Shown here piece by piece: positions 1 through 7,781 of a stretch of DNA of 64,000 nucleotides. The stretch lies in assembly GCF_014042355.1 (NCBI RefSeq), contig NZ_JACEZU010000001.1, positions 1 to 64,000 of the forward strand. Reading direction: 5' to 3'. Both the position numbers and the translations under genes were made by a program. The notes below the pieces were generated by a model. That model ran no database searches. It was not told the DNA's origin and saw only the letters and a program-made list of their open reading frames with translations. The stretch's first letter is position 1. Every line of letters starts with the position of its first letter. Origin of the DNA: Rugamonas apoptosis. Lineage in GTDB: Bacteria; Pseudomonadota; Gammaproteobacteria; Burkholderiales; Burkholderiaceae_D.

Positions 1-66
1 CCCATGTGCCAGCACCAGTTTGACCGCCTCGGCCCGGAATTCCGGCGTGTATGTTGTTGATCTCAT
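1..66 (-). CDS. IS3-type transposase OrfA, N-terminus only (runs off the window)
   Basis: Only the first 22 codons lie inside the window. They read MRSTTYTPEFRAEAVKLVLA and then HG, the typical start of the helix-turn-helix OrfA subunit of IS3-family transposases (a T-P-E-F-R-x-E-A-V-K-L motif that begins the DNA-binding helices). The start codon at 66-64 follows a good Shine-Dalgarno (GAAGGGAG). The rest of the element lies left of the window, so completeness and the exact IS group cannot be judged. The family assignment rests on this short N-terminal motif. Confidence 0.7.
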   Translation of the reverse strand, partial: MRSTTYTPEFRAEAVKLVLAHG

Positions 67-127
67 GATTTCACTCCCTTCGACAAGTTTATCAAATGGA
101 AGTGTCCGAAAATGTCAGGCTACCTCA
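67..127 (-). mobile_element. probable terminal segment of the IS element
   Basis: Non-coding DNA between the transposase start and the neighbouring small gene. Read on the minus strand it begins TGAGGTAGCCTGACATTTTC and continues to the transposase ribosome-binding site. A terminus beginning with TG about 60 bp before orfA is normal for IS3-family elements. The outer boundary at 127 is inferred. The matching right-end repeat and target duplication are outside the window, so the boundary cannot be confirmed here. Confidence 0.4.
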
Positions 128-331
128 GACGTTCTTCCATTGGAACCCGCGCACTGGCTGTCCATTCGTGCGCAGTTCAAACCGTTCCATGTCGATTTTC
201 AGCCAATGTAGGATCAGTTCCTTGACGAAGGCATCAGGCTTTACGCCGGGGCGGGTGTCCAATAAATGAAACTCCAGATTCGTAAAGTCCGCCAGCGGCA
301 GGTGGATGACGTGCGTGGGTTGATATTCCAT
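125..331 (-). CDS. small conserved hypothetical protein, probably truncated by the adjacent IS
   Basis: A 68-residue acidic/aromatic soluble protein (MEYQPTHVIHLPLADFTNLE at the N-terminus) with no signal peptide or membrane segment. The start is well supported by an ideal Shine-Dalgarno (AAAGGAGG, 6 bases before ATG 331). It ends in GFQWKNV followed by TGA. That TGA coincides with the inferred first three bases of the flanking IS3-type element, so the C-terminus may have been removed by insertion. I do not recognise the family and assign no function. The phased TTAGA repeat field lies directly upstream and may hold its control region. Confidence 0.65.
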   Translation of the reverse strand: MEYQPTHVIHLPLADFTNLEFHLLDTRPGVKPDAFVKELILHWLKIDMERFELRTNGQPVRGFQWKNV

Positions 332-593
332 GATGTCCTCCTTTAGAAATCGTACTAAAAGTTGGACAGCGGAACTGGAAATTGGTTCGTTTTAGACTTT
401 CGCCGTCCAAAAATCGACCGAATTAGATTTGCGCCTCGATTTTTTAGACCGTTTCAGGCAGCGACTTGCTTGTATTAGATCGGATTAGATTCTTTTCGCT
501 TCAAAGAGACCGAATTAGACGAGGGCCAAATTTTTGATAGCGGCCCCCTATCGCGCATGGCTCCGGGCTCGCGGCCATCCGGGCGGCGCAAAT
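332..593. promoter_or_regulatory. gene-free region with helically phased TTAGA repeats
   Basis: This spacer contains no credible gene. It carries six TTAGA motifs on the plus strand, starting at 392, 423, 444, 475, 485 and 515. Spacings are 31, 21, 31, 10 and 30 bp, all near multiples of one helical turn. Two copies sit in the identical 12-mer GACCGAATTAGA (416-427 and 508-519). The region is more AT-rich than its surroundings. It lies upstream of the small gene at 125-331 and beyond the terminator of the gene at 647-1129, so a role as a multi-site protein-binding region for the small gene is possible. That role is inference. Confidence 0.45.
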
Positions 594-627
594 AAAAAAA
601 GGACAGGGCGCGAACCCTGTCCTTCTT
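594..627 (-). terminator. Rho-independent terminator
   Basis: A perfect 8-bp stem GGACAGGG (601-608) / CCCTGTCC (615-622) with a 6-base loop. On the minus strand it is followed by a run of seven T (the A-run at 594-600). It lies 20 bases past the stop of the exported Ala-rich protein gene at 647-1129 and is oriented to end that transcript. The T-poor other side (TTCTT) makes it a weaker plus-strand terminator. Confidence 0.85.
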
Positions 628-646
628 CACTTCGATACCGGGCGGA

Positions 647-1129
647 TTATTTCGTCGCTACTTTCGCGGCCGGAGCGGCGGGTGCTGGCGCTGCCGCAGG
701 TGCTGCGTGTGCTGCAGGTGCTGCCTGTGCTGCGGGAGCGGCTTGCGCCACCGGTGCGGCTGGTGCGGCGGGGACCGTCTTTGCCACTGGTGCGGCAACA
801 GGTGCTGGCGCCGCCGACTCGCTCACCTTGGCCGCATCCTTGGCTTCGGTCTTGGCCTTGGCCGCTTTCGCGGCCTTGTGGTGATGCGATTTCACCTTGG
901 CTTCCTTGGTCTCGGTCTTGACGCCTTCCGTACCCTCGCCGGTGGTGGCGGTTACCTTGGTGTCCTTGGCTTCCGCTTTGACGGCGGCAGGCTTGGCTTC
1001 CTTGGTGGCGACCTTGGCGGCGACGGGTGCGCTGCTGGCCGTGGTGGCGGTCGCGGCGGGCGCAGGAGCCTGAGCGAAAGCGGCGGTGGCGAACAGGGTG
1101 GCGATCAGGGCGGAGATAATTTTGCTCAT
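647..1129 (-). CDS. exported Ala/Lys/Pro-rich low-complexity protein (paralogue 1)
   Basis: 160 residues. It has a clear signal peptide (MSKIISALIATLFATAAFAQ, likely cleaved after AFA). The mature part is almost entirely Ala, Lys, Pro, Thr, Val and Glu, with a His-His-His-Lys patch near residue 82 and a C-terminal run of AAPAAP/QAAPAA repeats. The composition resembles periplasmic acid-shock (Asr-like) or histone-H1-like proteins. This is a likeness of composition, not demonstrated homology. The gene is preceded by AAAGGA and followed by a strong terminator. The neighbour at 1213-1614 is a diverged tandem duplicate with nearly the same leader peptide. Likely periplasmic; function unknown. Confidence 0.7.
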   Translation of the reverse strand: MSKIISALIATLFATAAFAQAPAPAATATTASSAPVAAKVATKEAKPAAVKAEAKDTKVTATTGEGTEGVKTETKEAKVKSHHHKAAKAAKAKTEAKDAAKVSESAAPAPVAAPVAKTVPAAPAAPVAQAAPAAQAAPAAHAAPAAAPAPAAPAAKVATK

Positions 1130-1212
1130 GGTAGGTATCCTTTAAACAGTGATGTATGTCGTTATTTGGCGGTGCTGTACTGCGTTCTGATGTGCGTCGA
1201 ATCCGGTGCTGA

Positions 1213-1614
1213 TTACTTGGTGACGACAGCTTCCTTGCTGGCTACCTTGCCTGCTTCGGCGGCGGGTTTGGCCTTGCCTTCTTCTGCCTTCTTGTGTTCT
1301 TTGGTTTCCTTGGTTTTTTCAACCTTGGCTTCCGTCTTCACTTCGGTCTTGGCGGCCTTGGCGTCAGCTTTCACATCGGCCTTGTCGGCTTTCGCTTCGG
1401 TTTTGCCAGCGGCCTTTTCGGCTTTCGCGTCGGTCTTGGCGACGACCTTGGTGTCCTTGACTTCCGCCTTGACGGCGGCCTTGCTGTCTTTCGCTTCGGC
1501 TTTCACCGCGACTGGCGCGCTGACGGCGGCGGTGGTGGCGCTGGCGGTTGGCGCTTGTGCGAAGGCAGCGGTAGCGAACAGGCCGGCGATCAGGGAAGCG
1601 ATAATTTTGGTCAT
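1213..1614 (-). CDS. exported Lys/Ala/Glu-rich repeat protein (paralogue 2)
   Basis: 133 residues. The signal peptide MTKIIASLIAGLFATAAFAQ is almost identical to that of the next gene downstream (647-1129), as are the bases around the start (AAAAGGATTA then ATG). The mature chain is made of short charged repeats of the type KAEAKDSKAAVKAEVKDTK, with no cysteine and hardly any aromatic residue, so it is probably disordered or an extended helix in the periplasm. The highly charged Lys/Glu pattern differs from the Pro-rich tail of its paralogue, so the two have diverged in composition. Function unknown; an envelope or acid-stress buffering role is speculative. Confidence 0.7.
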   Translation of the reverse strand: MTKIIASLIAGLFATAAFAQAPTASATTAAVSAPVAVKAEAKDSKAAVKAEVKDTKVVAKTDAKAEKAAGKTEAKADKADVKADAKAAKTEVKTEAKVEKTKETKEHKKAEEGKAKPAAEAGKVASKEAVVTK

Positions 1615-1705
1615 GATGTGTAATCCTTTTCTGGTTTTCGGCGCCGGGAGAATTCCCGTGTCACTGAGCAGAAAACGGCGCCCGCCACGCTCCAGTTGAC
1701 GGGTA

Positions 1706-1764
1706 TTACAACCTCTTACCGAGTCTTACAATCGCTTACAACCTTGGGGACCATGCAGTAAGAT
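1706..1764 (+). promoter_or_regulatory. four 10-bp direct repeats abutting a promoter for the M28 peptidase
   Basis: TTAC occurs at 1706, 1716, 1726 and 1736, exactly 10 bp apart (decamers TTACAACCTC, TTACCGAGTC, TTACAATCGC, TTACAACCTT). The last TTACAA (1736-1741) stands 17 bp before TAAGAT (1759-1764), a plausible -10, and the peptidase start is at 1798. Repeats of one helical turn that run into the -35 are the usual layout for activators of the OmpR/PhoB family. On the minus strand the units read TTGTAAG. The divergent Lys/Ala-rich gene (start 1614) could also be controlled from here. The identity of the regulator is unknown. Confidence 0.55.
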
Positions 1765-1797
1765 GGCAGCCCATATCCCTCACCCGCTGGAGCCGCC

Positions 1798-3429
1798 ATG
1801 CGCCTTACCCCGTTCGCCATCGCCGCCGGACTTGTCCTGGCATCGTCCGCCATCCACGCCCAACCGCAGCAGCCGGTGGTCAGCGAGGCGCCGCTGCGCG
1901 CCCACCTTGCGTTCCTGGCCGACGATTTGCTCGAAGGGCGCGGCACGGGCCAGCGTGGCGGCGAGCTGGCAGTGCGCTACCTGGAGACGCAGGCAGCCAT
2001 CATCGGCCTCAAACCGCTGGTGGGCGCCGGCTACCGCCAGCCGGTGCGCATCGAAGGCAGCAAACTGCTGGAGGGCAGCACGCTGCGTTTCGATACGGGC
2101 CTGCAGGTGATCACGCCGGCCATCGGCAGCGAGATCGTGTTCGGCACGGCCAGCGGAAAACCGGAAGTGCAATTCGACGCGCCGCTGGTGTTCGTCGGCT
2201 ACGGCGTGCGCGCGGAAGAGGAGCGCTGGGACGACTATAAGGGCGCTGACCTCAAAGGCAAGGTGCTGGTCATGATGGTCAACGATCCGCAGCCGACGGC
2301 CGAGGAGCCGAACCGATTCGCCGGCAAGGCCTACACTTATTACGGCCGCTGGCTGTACAAGTACGAGGAAGCGGTGCGCCAGGGCGCGGCCGGGGTGCTG
2401 CTGATCCACACCACGCCGTCAGCGTCCTACCCATGGAGCGTGCCGGCCAATGGTTTCAGCCATGAACGCTTCCACCTGGCCGGCGCCGGCAATCCGGTCG
2501 AAGGCTGGCTGCAGGAAGACACGGCGCGCGCCCTGTTCGCCGCCGCCGGACAGGATCTGGACGCGCTGCGCGCGCGCGCCGAAACCCGCGCCTTCGCCCC
2601 CGTGGACCTGAACATCAAAGTCCATGCGGAAGTGCGCAGCGCGATCCGCCAGGTCGAGCAGTTCAACGTGGCCGGCGTGGTGCCCGGAACAGATCCGAAG
2701 TTGAAGGCGGAAGCCGTGGTCTATTCGGCCCACTGGGACCACCTGGGCATGGATGAAGGGGCGCGCCGCGACGAACCCACCGACCATATCTGGAACGGCG
2801 CCATCGACAACGCCTCGGGCAGCGCGGCGCTGCTGGCCATGGCGGGCGAGGCGGTCAAGCATCCGGCCCGCCGTAGCCAGGTGTTCCTGTGGCCGGCGGC
2901 CGAGGAACAGGGCTTGCTGGGCAGCGCGGCCTATGTGCGGGAGCCGCTCTGGCCACTGAACAAAACGCTGGCCGACCTCAATCTGGACAGCATGAACTTC
3001 GTCGGCCCCACACGCGACATCGGCGTGGCCGGCGCCGAGCGCAGCACCTTGATCGACACGGCCGGCCAGGTGGCGCGCAAGATGGGGCTCAAGCTGGCGC
3101 CGTCCGTGCCCGACCTGTCGGGCGCCTACTTCCGGGCCGACCATTTCAATTTTGCCAAGGCCGGCGTACCCGCGTTCAACGTGGGTTCGGCCGTGTTCTC
3201 GGGCGATGGCTACTTTGAATTCGCGCGCGACCAGGAAGCCTCCAGCGCCAAGATGGTGGCGTTCAAGAAGGACTACCACCAGGTCAGCGACGAATACCAT
3301 GCCGACTGGGATTTGTCGGGCATGGTACAGCAGGCCCAGTTCACGCTCAACCTGGGCTACGCGCTGGCCAACGGCAACGCCCTGCCCAGCTGGAAGGCGG
3401 GCGACGCATTCGGCAAGGTCAAACGCTAG
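1798..3429 (+). CDS. secreted M28-family zinc aminopeptidase with PA-type insert
   Basis: 543 residues with a signal peptide (cleavage after IHA). The M28 di-zinc site is complete: His312 (SAHWDHLG), Asp337 (DNASG), Glu369/Glu370 (AAEEQGLLGS, catalytic base plus ligand), Asp397 (NLDSMN) and His494 (DYHQVSDEYH). A protease-associated-like segment occupies roughly residues 110-260. Family members remove N-terminal residues from peptides in the periplasm or outside the cell. The specificity of this enzyme cannot be read from sequence. It is a single-gene unit with its own promoter and the phased decamer array just upstream. No truncation is seen. Confidence 0.88.
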   Translation: MRLTPFAIAAGLVLASSAIHAQPQQPVVSEAPLRAHLAFLADDLLEGRGTGQRGGELAVRYLETQAAIIGLKPLVGAGYRQPVRIEGSKLLEGSTLRFDTGLQVITPAIGSEIVFGTASGKPEVQFDAPLVFVGYGVRAEEERWDDYKGADLKGKVLVMMVNDPQPTAEEPNRFAGKAYTYYGRWLYKYEEAVRQGAAGVLLIHTTPSASYPWSVPANGFSHERFHLAGAGNPVEGWLQEDTARALFAAAGQDLDALRARAETRAFAPVDLNIKVHAEVRSAIRQVEQFNVAGVVPGTDPKLKAEAVVYSAHWDHLGMDEGARRDEPTDHIWNGAIDNASGSAALLAMAGEAVKHPARRSQVFLWPAAEEQGLLGSAAYVREPLWPLNKTLADLNLDSMNFVGPTRDIGVAGAERSTLIDTAGQVARKMGLKLAPSVPDLSGAYFRADHFNFAKAGVPAFNVGSAVFSGDGYFEFARDQEASSAKMVAFKKDYHQVSDEYHADWDLSGMVQQAQFTLNLGYALANGNALPSWKAGDAFGKVKR

Positions 3430-3572
3430 CGTGACCGGAGCGGCGCGAACGGGTGGCGCGGGCCCGCTGCCGTGGCCCGCCCCCACGCCCACGCCGGCCG
3501 TGTTGTAAATGCCACAGGGCAACGGTTGGAATCAGCCTATAATCTGGGCAGGCCCGTCCATCCGATTCCAAC

Positions 3573-6470
3573 ATGTCCTCATTCCTGTCCCGCGCCGTGC
3601 CGCGCGCGCTGCTTCAGGCGCTGCGCCCGGCGCTACTGTTGGCCGCGCTGTCGCTGGCCGGCGCCGCCCATGCCGCCACCGACACCTATGACGGCGGCGC
3701 CGTCGCCGGCTGCAGCTTTGACGACCCCAGCAACACTTACAGCTGCACCGCGCTGTCGAGCTCCCATGACACCAGCATCGCCAGCGGCTACACAGTCAAG
3801 ATCAGCAACGCCGGCACCACCAACATCGGTTCGACCCAGACCCTGACCATGGCGGGCGGCGCCAACCTGCAATTCGCCGGCGGCCTTACCCTGGCCACCA
3901 GCAATCTGGCCCTGACCGGGGGTACCCTGACCGTGGGCGGCAAGCTGACGCTGAGCATCGGCGCGGCCAGTCCCACCGTCAACATCACCGCCGGCACCGT
4001 CAACATCAGCGGCAGCGACGGCGCCGTAATCCATGGCACGGTCACCAGCGCCGGCGACCTCGCCTTCTATTCCAACATGCGCGTGACGGGCCTGGTGACG
4101 GCCAACAGCATCAGCATCGACAAGAAAATCGACGTGGTGGCCAATGTGCAGACCGGCACGCTGTCGTTGGCACTCCAATCCAGCCTCACGGGCAATGTCA
4201 ACGCCAGCGGCGACGTGAGCATCGGTAATCACGCCGCTGTCTACGGTAACCTGACGGGCCATAACGTGGTGCTGGTCAATGCCTGCGCCTACATCAGCGG
4301 CAACGCGGCCGTCAACGCTATCAACATCGGCGCCCAAGGCTCGGTGGGCCAGACCATCACCTGTACCGGCCCTGGCGCCAGCGGCAGCAGCTGCGTCAGT
4401 GGCAAAACCAATAGCAACGGAAACGCCTGCCACCACAGCGGCGGTGGCGGCGGTGCCGCCGACCTGGACCACATCCTGATCAGCCACCCCGGCACCGCGC
4501 TGACCTGCGAACCGCAGGCCGTCACCGTCACGGCCTGCGCCGACGCCGCCTGCTCGACCCTCTACACTGATCCGGTCGATGTAACGCTCACGCCGGGCGG
4601 TCAGGTCGTCACGATCTCGGGCGGAGGCCCCACCAACGCCACCGTGCAGCAAAGCACGGCCGGCTCTGTCACGCTGTCGGCCAGCGCGGACGAAGCCAAC
4701 AATGCCAGCACCTGCGCCAACACGGTAGCCAACAACAGCAGCTGCACCATGGTATTCGCCGACGCCGGCTTCAAATTCGGCACCATCGCCAACCATCGCG
4801 CCGAGCAGGTCCAGAGCTTCACGCTGCGTGCGCTCAAGGCCGGCGGCAACAGCAACGTGTGCTTGCCGCTGTTGACCGTCCCGCAGAACGTCAACTTCAG
4901 CTGTAACTATACCAACCCGTCCAGCGGTTTTGTTCCGGTGCGGGTGAACGGCGTGCCACTGGCCTCCGACGCCAATTCCAGCTGCGCCGCCGCTGGCGCC
5001 ACCGTCAGCATGCCGTTCGATGGCAGCGGTACCGCCACCGCCACACTGCAATACGCCGACGCCGGCAGCATGACGTTGAAAGCCACGCTGATACCGCCCA
5101 GCGGCCCCTATACGGGCCTGGTGCTCACGGGCGCCAGTCTGCCCTTCATCGCGGCGCCCAGCAGCTTCAAATTCTCTGTTTCCAAGGACGTCGCCGGCAT
5201 CATCACCAACAATCCGGCCGCCACCAACGAGACGGGTCCCGTGTTCATCGGCGCCGGCCAGCCGTTCCAAGTCAAACTGGAAGCAATCAACGCGGCAAAT
5301 GCTGTGACCGTCAACTTCGGCAGCGAGTCGCCAGCCGAAAGCTACAAGCTGGCCCCCCCGGTGCTGGTGGCGCCAGCAGGCGGACATACGTCGGTCGTGA
5401 CCGGCACCCTGGACGCCATAGTCAAGGGCAAGGGCGCCACGCCGGTGGCCACCATGAGCTGGGACGAGGTGGGCATCATCAACTTCGCCGCCGCACTGGC
5501 CAACCCCAGCGGCTACCTGAACTCCGGCATGGATGTGACAGGCAACGTCAACATCGGCCGCTTCATCCCCGACCATTTCGATACTGCCCTGAACGGCACC
5601 GTGCCCATGGCCTGCCCCGTCAATCCCACGTTCGGTACGCCTTGCCCGGCGCCCAACGCGGGCGGCAAGTTCGTGTATGCGGCCCAACCGTTCGACCTGA
5701 GCGTGAAGGCCTACAACAAGAGCGGCACCAGCACGCAAAACTATGAAGGCCTGTACGCCAAAACCATCACGCTGGCCGCCTTCAACGGGGCTGGCGCCAG
5801 CGGCGCGCTCAACCAAAATCCGCCCGGCGCGCCGGCCAACCTCACTTTTGCGACCATCGACGCCAGCCACTTCATCAAGGGCGTTGCCACAGCCGACCCG
5901 CCGACGTCGCCCGCCACGTTACCCGCCTATCAGTTCGCCACCGCCTATCCGGCCACCCCGCTGACGCAGCCCACCAATATCTGGCTGCGCGCCACCGACA
6001 CGGACAACGCCACCTCGCTGCGCGGCGCGACCACCAACGAAGCGCTGGTGAGCGTGGTCAGCGGTCGCCTGTCGGTGGGTAACAGCTACGGCCCGGAAAC
6101 GCTGCCCATGCCGGTGGTGGTACAGGCGCAATATTGGAGCGGCAGTGGTTGGGTCAACAATCCCGCCTACAGCAACGCCACGGTCGTGGCGCTGACGAAC
6201 AACGTCACCTTCAGCAACTGCCAGAAGAACCTGGCCAACAGCGGCAGCAACACCTGCGCCGTGACCTTCACGCTGGCCAATGGCAACCTTGCGTTCGCGG
6301 GCGGCACCGGCAAGTTCACGGTGGCCGCTCCCGGCCATAACGGTTCGGTCGATATCACGCTGAGCAAGGGCGGCGTGCAAGCCATCCCCTACCTACCCAG
6401 CACCACGGGCCGCGCCACGTTCGGCGTGTTCCGCGCCGGTCCCGTGGTCTACCTGCGCGAAGTGTACTGA
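3573..6470 (+). CDS. large exported DUF6701 (MshQ-like) protein
   Basis: 965 residues with a signal peptide ending in GAAHA. Residues 30-240 are a Ser/Thr/Asn/Gly-rich beta-repeat region of polymer-binding or adhesin character (periodic NISG/ASGDVSIG units). A His-Ser-Gly-rich linker near residues 288-297 leads into the DUF6701 region, which ends in the family's typical GRATFGVFRAGPVVYLREVY. Related proteins are annotated as MSHA pilus biogenesis protein MshQ. Here no other msh or pilin gene is adjacent, so it is an orphan member and may work as a cell-surface or pilus-tip adhesin. That function is inference. Several Cys pairs suggest disulfides in the periplasm. Confidence 0.75.
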   Translation: MSSFLSRAVPRALLQALRPALLLAALSLAGAAHAATDTYDGGAVAGCSFDDPSNTYSCTALSSSHDTSIASGYTVKISNAGTTNIGSTQTLTMAGGANLQFAGGLTLATSNLALTGGTLTVGGKLTLSIGAASPTVNITAGTVNISGSDGAVIHGTVTSAGDLAFYSNMRVTGLVTANSISIDKKIDVVANVQTGTLSLALQSSLTGNVNASGDVSIGNHAAVYGNLTGHNVVLVNACAYISGNAAVNAINIGAQGSVGQTITCTGPGASGSSCVSGKTNSNGNACHHSGGGGGAADLDHILISHPGTALTCEPQAVTVTACADAACSTLYTDPVDVTLTPGGQVVTISGGGPTNATVQQSTAGSVTLSASADEANNASTCANTVANNSSCTMVFADAGFKFGTIANHRAEQVQSFTLRALKAGGNSNVCLPLLTVPQNVNFSCNYTNPSSGFVPVRVNGVPLASDANSSCAAAGATVSMPFDGSGTATATLQYADAGSMTLKATLIPPSGPYTGLVLTGASLPFIAAPSSFKFSVSKDVAGIITNNPAATNETGPVFIGAGQPFQVKLEAINAANAVTVNFGSESPAESYKLAPPVLVAPAGGHTSVVTGTLDAIVKGKGATPVATMSWDEVGIINFAAALANPSGYLNSGMDVTGNVNIGRFIPDHFDTALNGTVPMACPVNPTFGTPCPAPNAGGKFVYAAQPFDLSVKAYNKSGTSTQNYEGLYAKTITLAAFNGAGASGALNQNPPGAPANLTFATIDASHFIKGVATADPPTSPATLPAYQFATAYPATPLTQPTNIWLRATDTDNATSLRGATTNEALVSVVSGRLSVGNSYGPETLPMPVVVQAQYWSGSGWVNNPAYSNATVVALTNNVTFSNCQKNLANSGSNTCAVTFTLANGNLAFAGGTGKFTVAAPGHNGSVDITLSKGGVQAIPYLPSTTGRATFGVFRAGPVVYLREVY

Positions 6471-6524
6471 CGCCGCGCCCCGATCTTTGGTAGCATGGCC
6501 CCTTTCCACCTTACGGGAGCCGCC

Positions 6525-7223
6525 ATGGACACCACTTCCAGCTGGATCGACATACAAGCCGGCGACGGCCGCTTCGGCGCCTACCTGGCGCTGCCGCGCG
6601 GCGGCAAGGGGCCGGGCATCGTGCTGTTGCAGGAGATCTTCGGCGTCAATAGCCATATCCGCGCCGTGGCCGACCAGTACGCGGCCGACGGCTACGTGGT
6701 GCTGGCGCCGGACCTGTTCTGGCGCAGCGGCCCGCGCATCGAACTCGGTTACGACGACGTGAGCTGGGCGCGCGCCGTGGAACTGATGAACGCGACGGAC
6801 GTGGACAAAGCCCAGCAGGACATCGGCCACACCGTGCGCGCGCTGCGGGCCCAGCCCGGTGTGCAGGGCAAGGTGGGGGCGATCGGCTTTTGCTTCGGCG
6901 GCCGGCTGGCCTACCACACGGCCGCCAACGGCCAGGTGGACGCGGCCGTGGCCTACTACGGCGGCGGCATCCACAACGCGCTGGGCCGGGCGCCGCAAGT
7001 CCGGATTCCGCTGCAGATGCATTTCGGCGCGCTCGACGCCCACATTCCGGCCGACGCCGTGGCCCGCATCGCCACCGCCTTCGAGGACAACGACGGGGTG
7101 GAAATCCACGTCTACGACCAGGCCCAGCACGGCTTCAACTGCAACCACCGCGCCAGCTACCAGCAGCGCGCGGCGGCCCAAGCCCATGGCAACACGCTCG
7201 TGTTCCTGAGCGACCACCTGTAA
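6525..7223 (+). CDS. dienelactone hydrolase family protein
   Basis: 232 residues from ATG 6525, chosen because GGGAG lies just upstream; an in-frame ATG at 6495 has no ribosome-binding site. The alpha/beta-hydrolase fold carries the dienelactone-hydrolase triad Cys123 (GFCFGG), Asp171 (GALDAHIP) and His202 (QHGFNC), with the family Glu37 (QEIFG). Members hydrolyse lactones or carboxymethylenebutenolide-type esters in the cytoplasm. The natural substrate here is not evident and no aromatic-degradation genes are nearby. The thioesterase gene begins 22 bases downstream on the same strand, suggesting one transcript. Confidence 0.88.
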   Translation: MDTTSSWIDIQAGDGRFGAYLALPRGGKGPGIVLLQEIFGVNSHIRAVADQYAADGYVVLAPDLFWRSGPRIELGYDDVSWARAVELMNATDVDKAQQDIGHTVRALRAQPGVQGKVGAIGFCFGGRLAYHTAANGQVDAAVAYYGGGIHNALGRAPQVRIPLQMHFGALDAHIPADAVARIATAFEDNDGVEIHVYDQAQHGFNCNHRASYQQRAAAQAHGNTLVFLSDHL

Positions 7224-7245
7224 TCACCCGTCACCCGGAACCACC

Positions 7246-7695
7246 ATGGCCCGCCTCGTCCTCGACTTCCCTTCCCATTTATTCTGCTATTCCACCCAGC
7301 TGACGGTGCGCGTGACCGACATCAACGGCGCCAACCACCTGGGCAATGACTCCATGATCTCCATGCTGTCGGAAGCGCGGGCCCGCTTCCTGTACGACGC
7401 CGGCGTGCCGGAAGTGCAGCCGGACGGCACCGGCATCATGGTCACCGACCTGGCCACCACCTACCGGGCCGAGGCGCATGCGCGCGATCAGCTGCTGTTC
7501 GAGGTGGGGGTGATGGACTTTAACAAGTACGGCGGCGACATCATCTTCCGCGTCACGCGCCCGCGCGACCAGGCGCTGGTGGCCATGGCCAAATACGGCT
7601 TCGTGTTCTTCAATTACGCCAGCAGCAAGGTGGTCCCCATGCCGGACGATTTCGCGGCCCGCTTCCCGCAGGCGCTGGCGCTGGCGGCAAGTTAA
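7246..7695 (+). CDS. hotdog-fold acyl-CoA thioesterase
   Basis: 149 residues with the 4HBT hotdog pattern. TDINGANHLGNDSMI is the position where family members carry the catalytic Asp/Asn of the N-H-L-x-N helix, and the following SEARARFLYDAGV segment is the central helix. Enzymes of this kind hydrolyse acyl-CoA thioesters in the cytoplasm. Chain length and acyl specificity cannot be told. It lies 22 bases after the dienelactone hydrolase, probably co-transcribed. The end is followed by three copies of CAGGCCAAG (7713, 7736, 7765), short direct repeats of no clear function, and then by the converging DUF3016 gene. Confidence 0.8.
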   Translation: MARLVLDFPSHLFCYSTQLTVRVTDINGANHLGNDSMISMLSEARARFLYDAGVPEVQPDGTGIMVTDLATTYRAEAHARDQLLFEVGVMDFNKYGGDIIFRVTRPRDQALVAMAKYGFVFFNYASSKVVPMPDDFAARFPQALALAAS

Positions 7696-7781
7696 GCTGC
7701 CAAACTGACGCGCAGGCCAAGTCCAGGTCGGGGCTCAGGCCAAGTCCTGCCCCGGGCTCAGGCTCAGGCCAAGCTGGCGGC

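Noticed and set aside
3458..3480. GC stem GCGGGCC/GGCCCGC after the M28 peptidase as terminator
   Set aside because: No T-run follows, so a Rho-independent terminator is not supported.
7713..7773. Three CAGGCCAAG repeats after the thioesterase
   Set aside because: Short, irregularly spaced, in a small intergenic gap; no evidence of function beyond low complexity.
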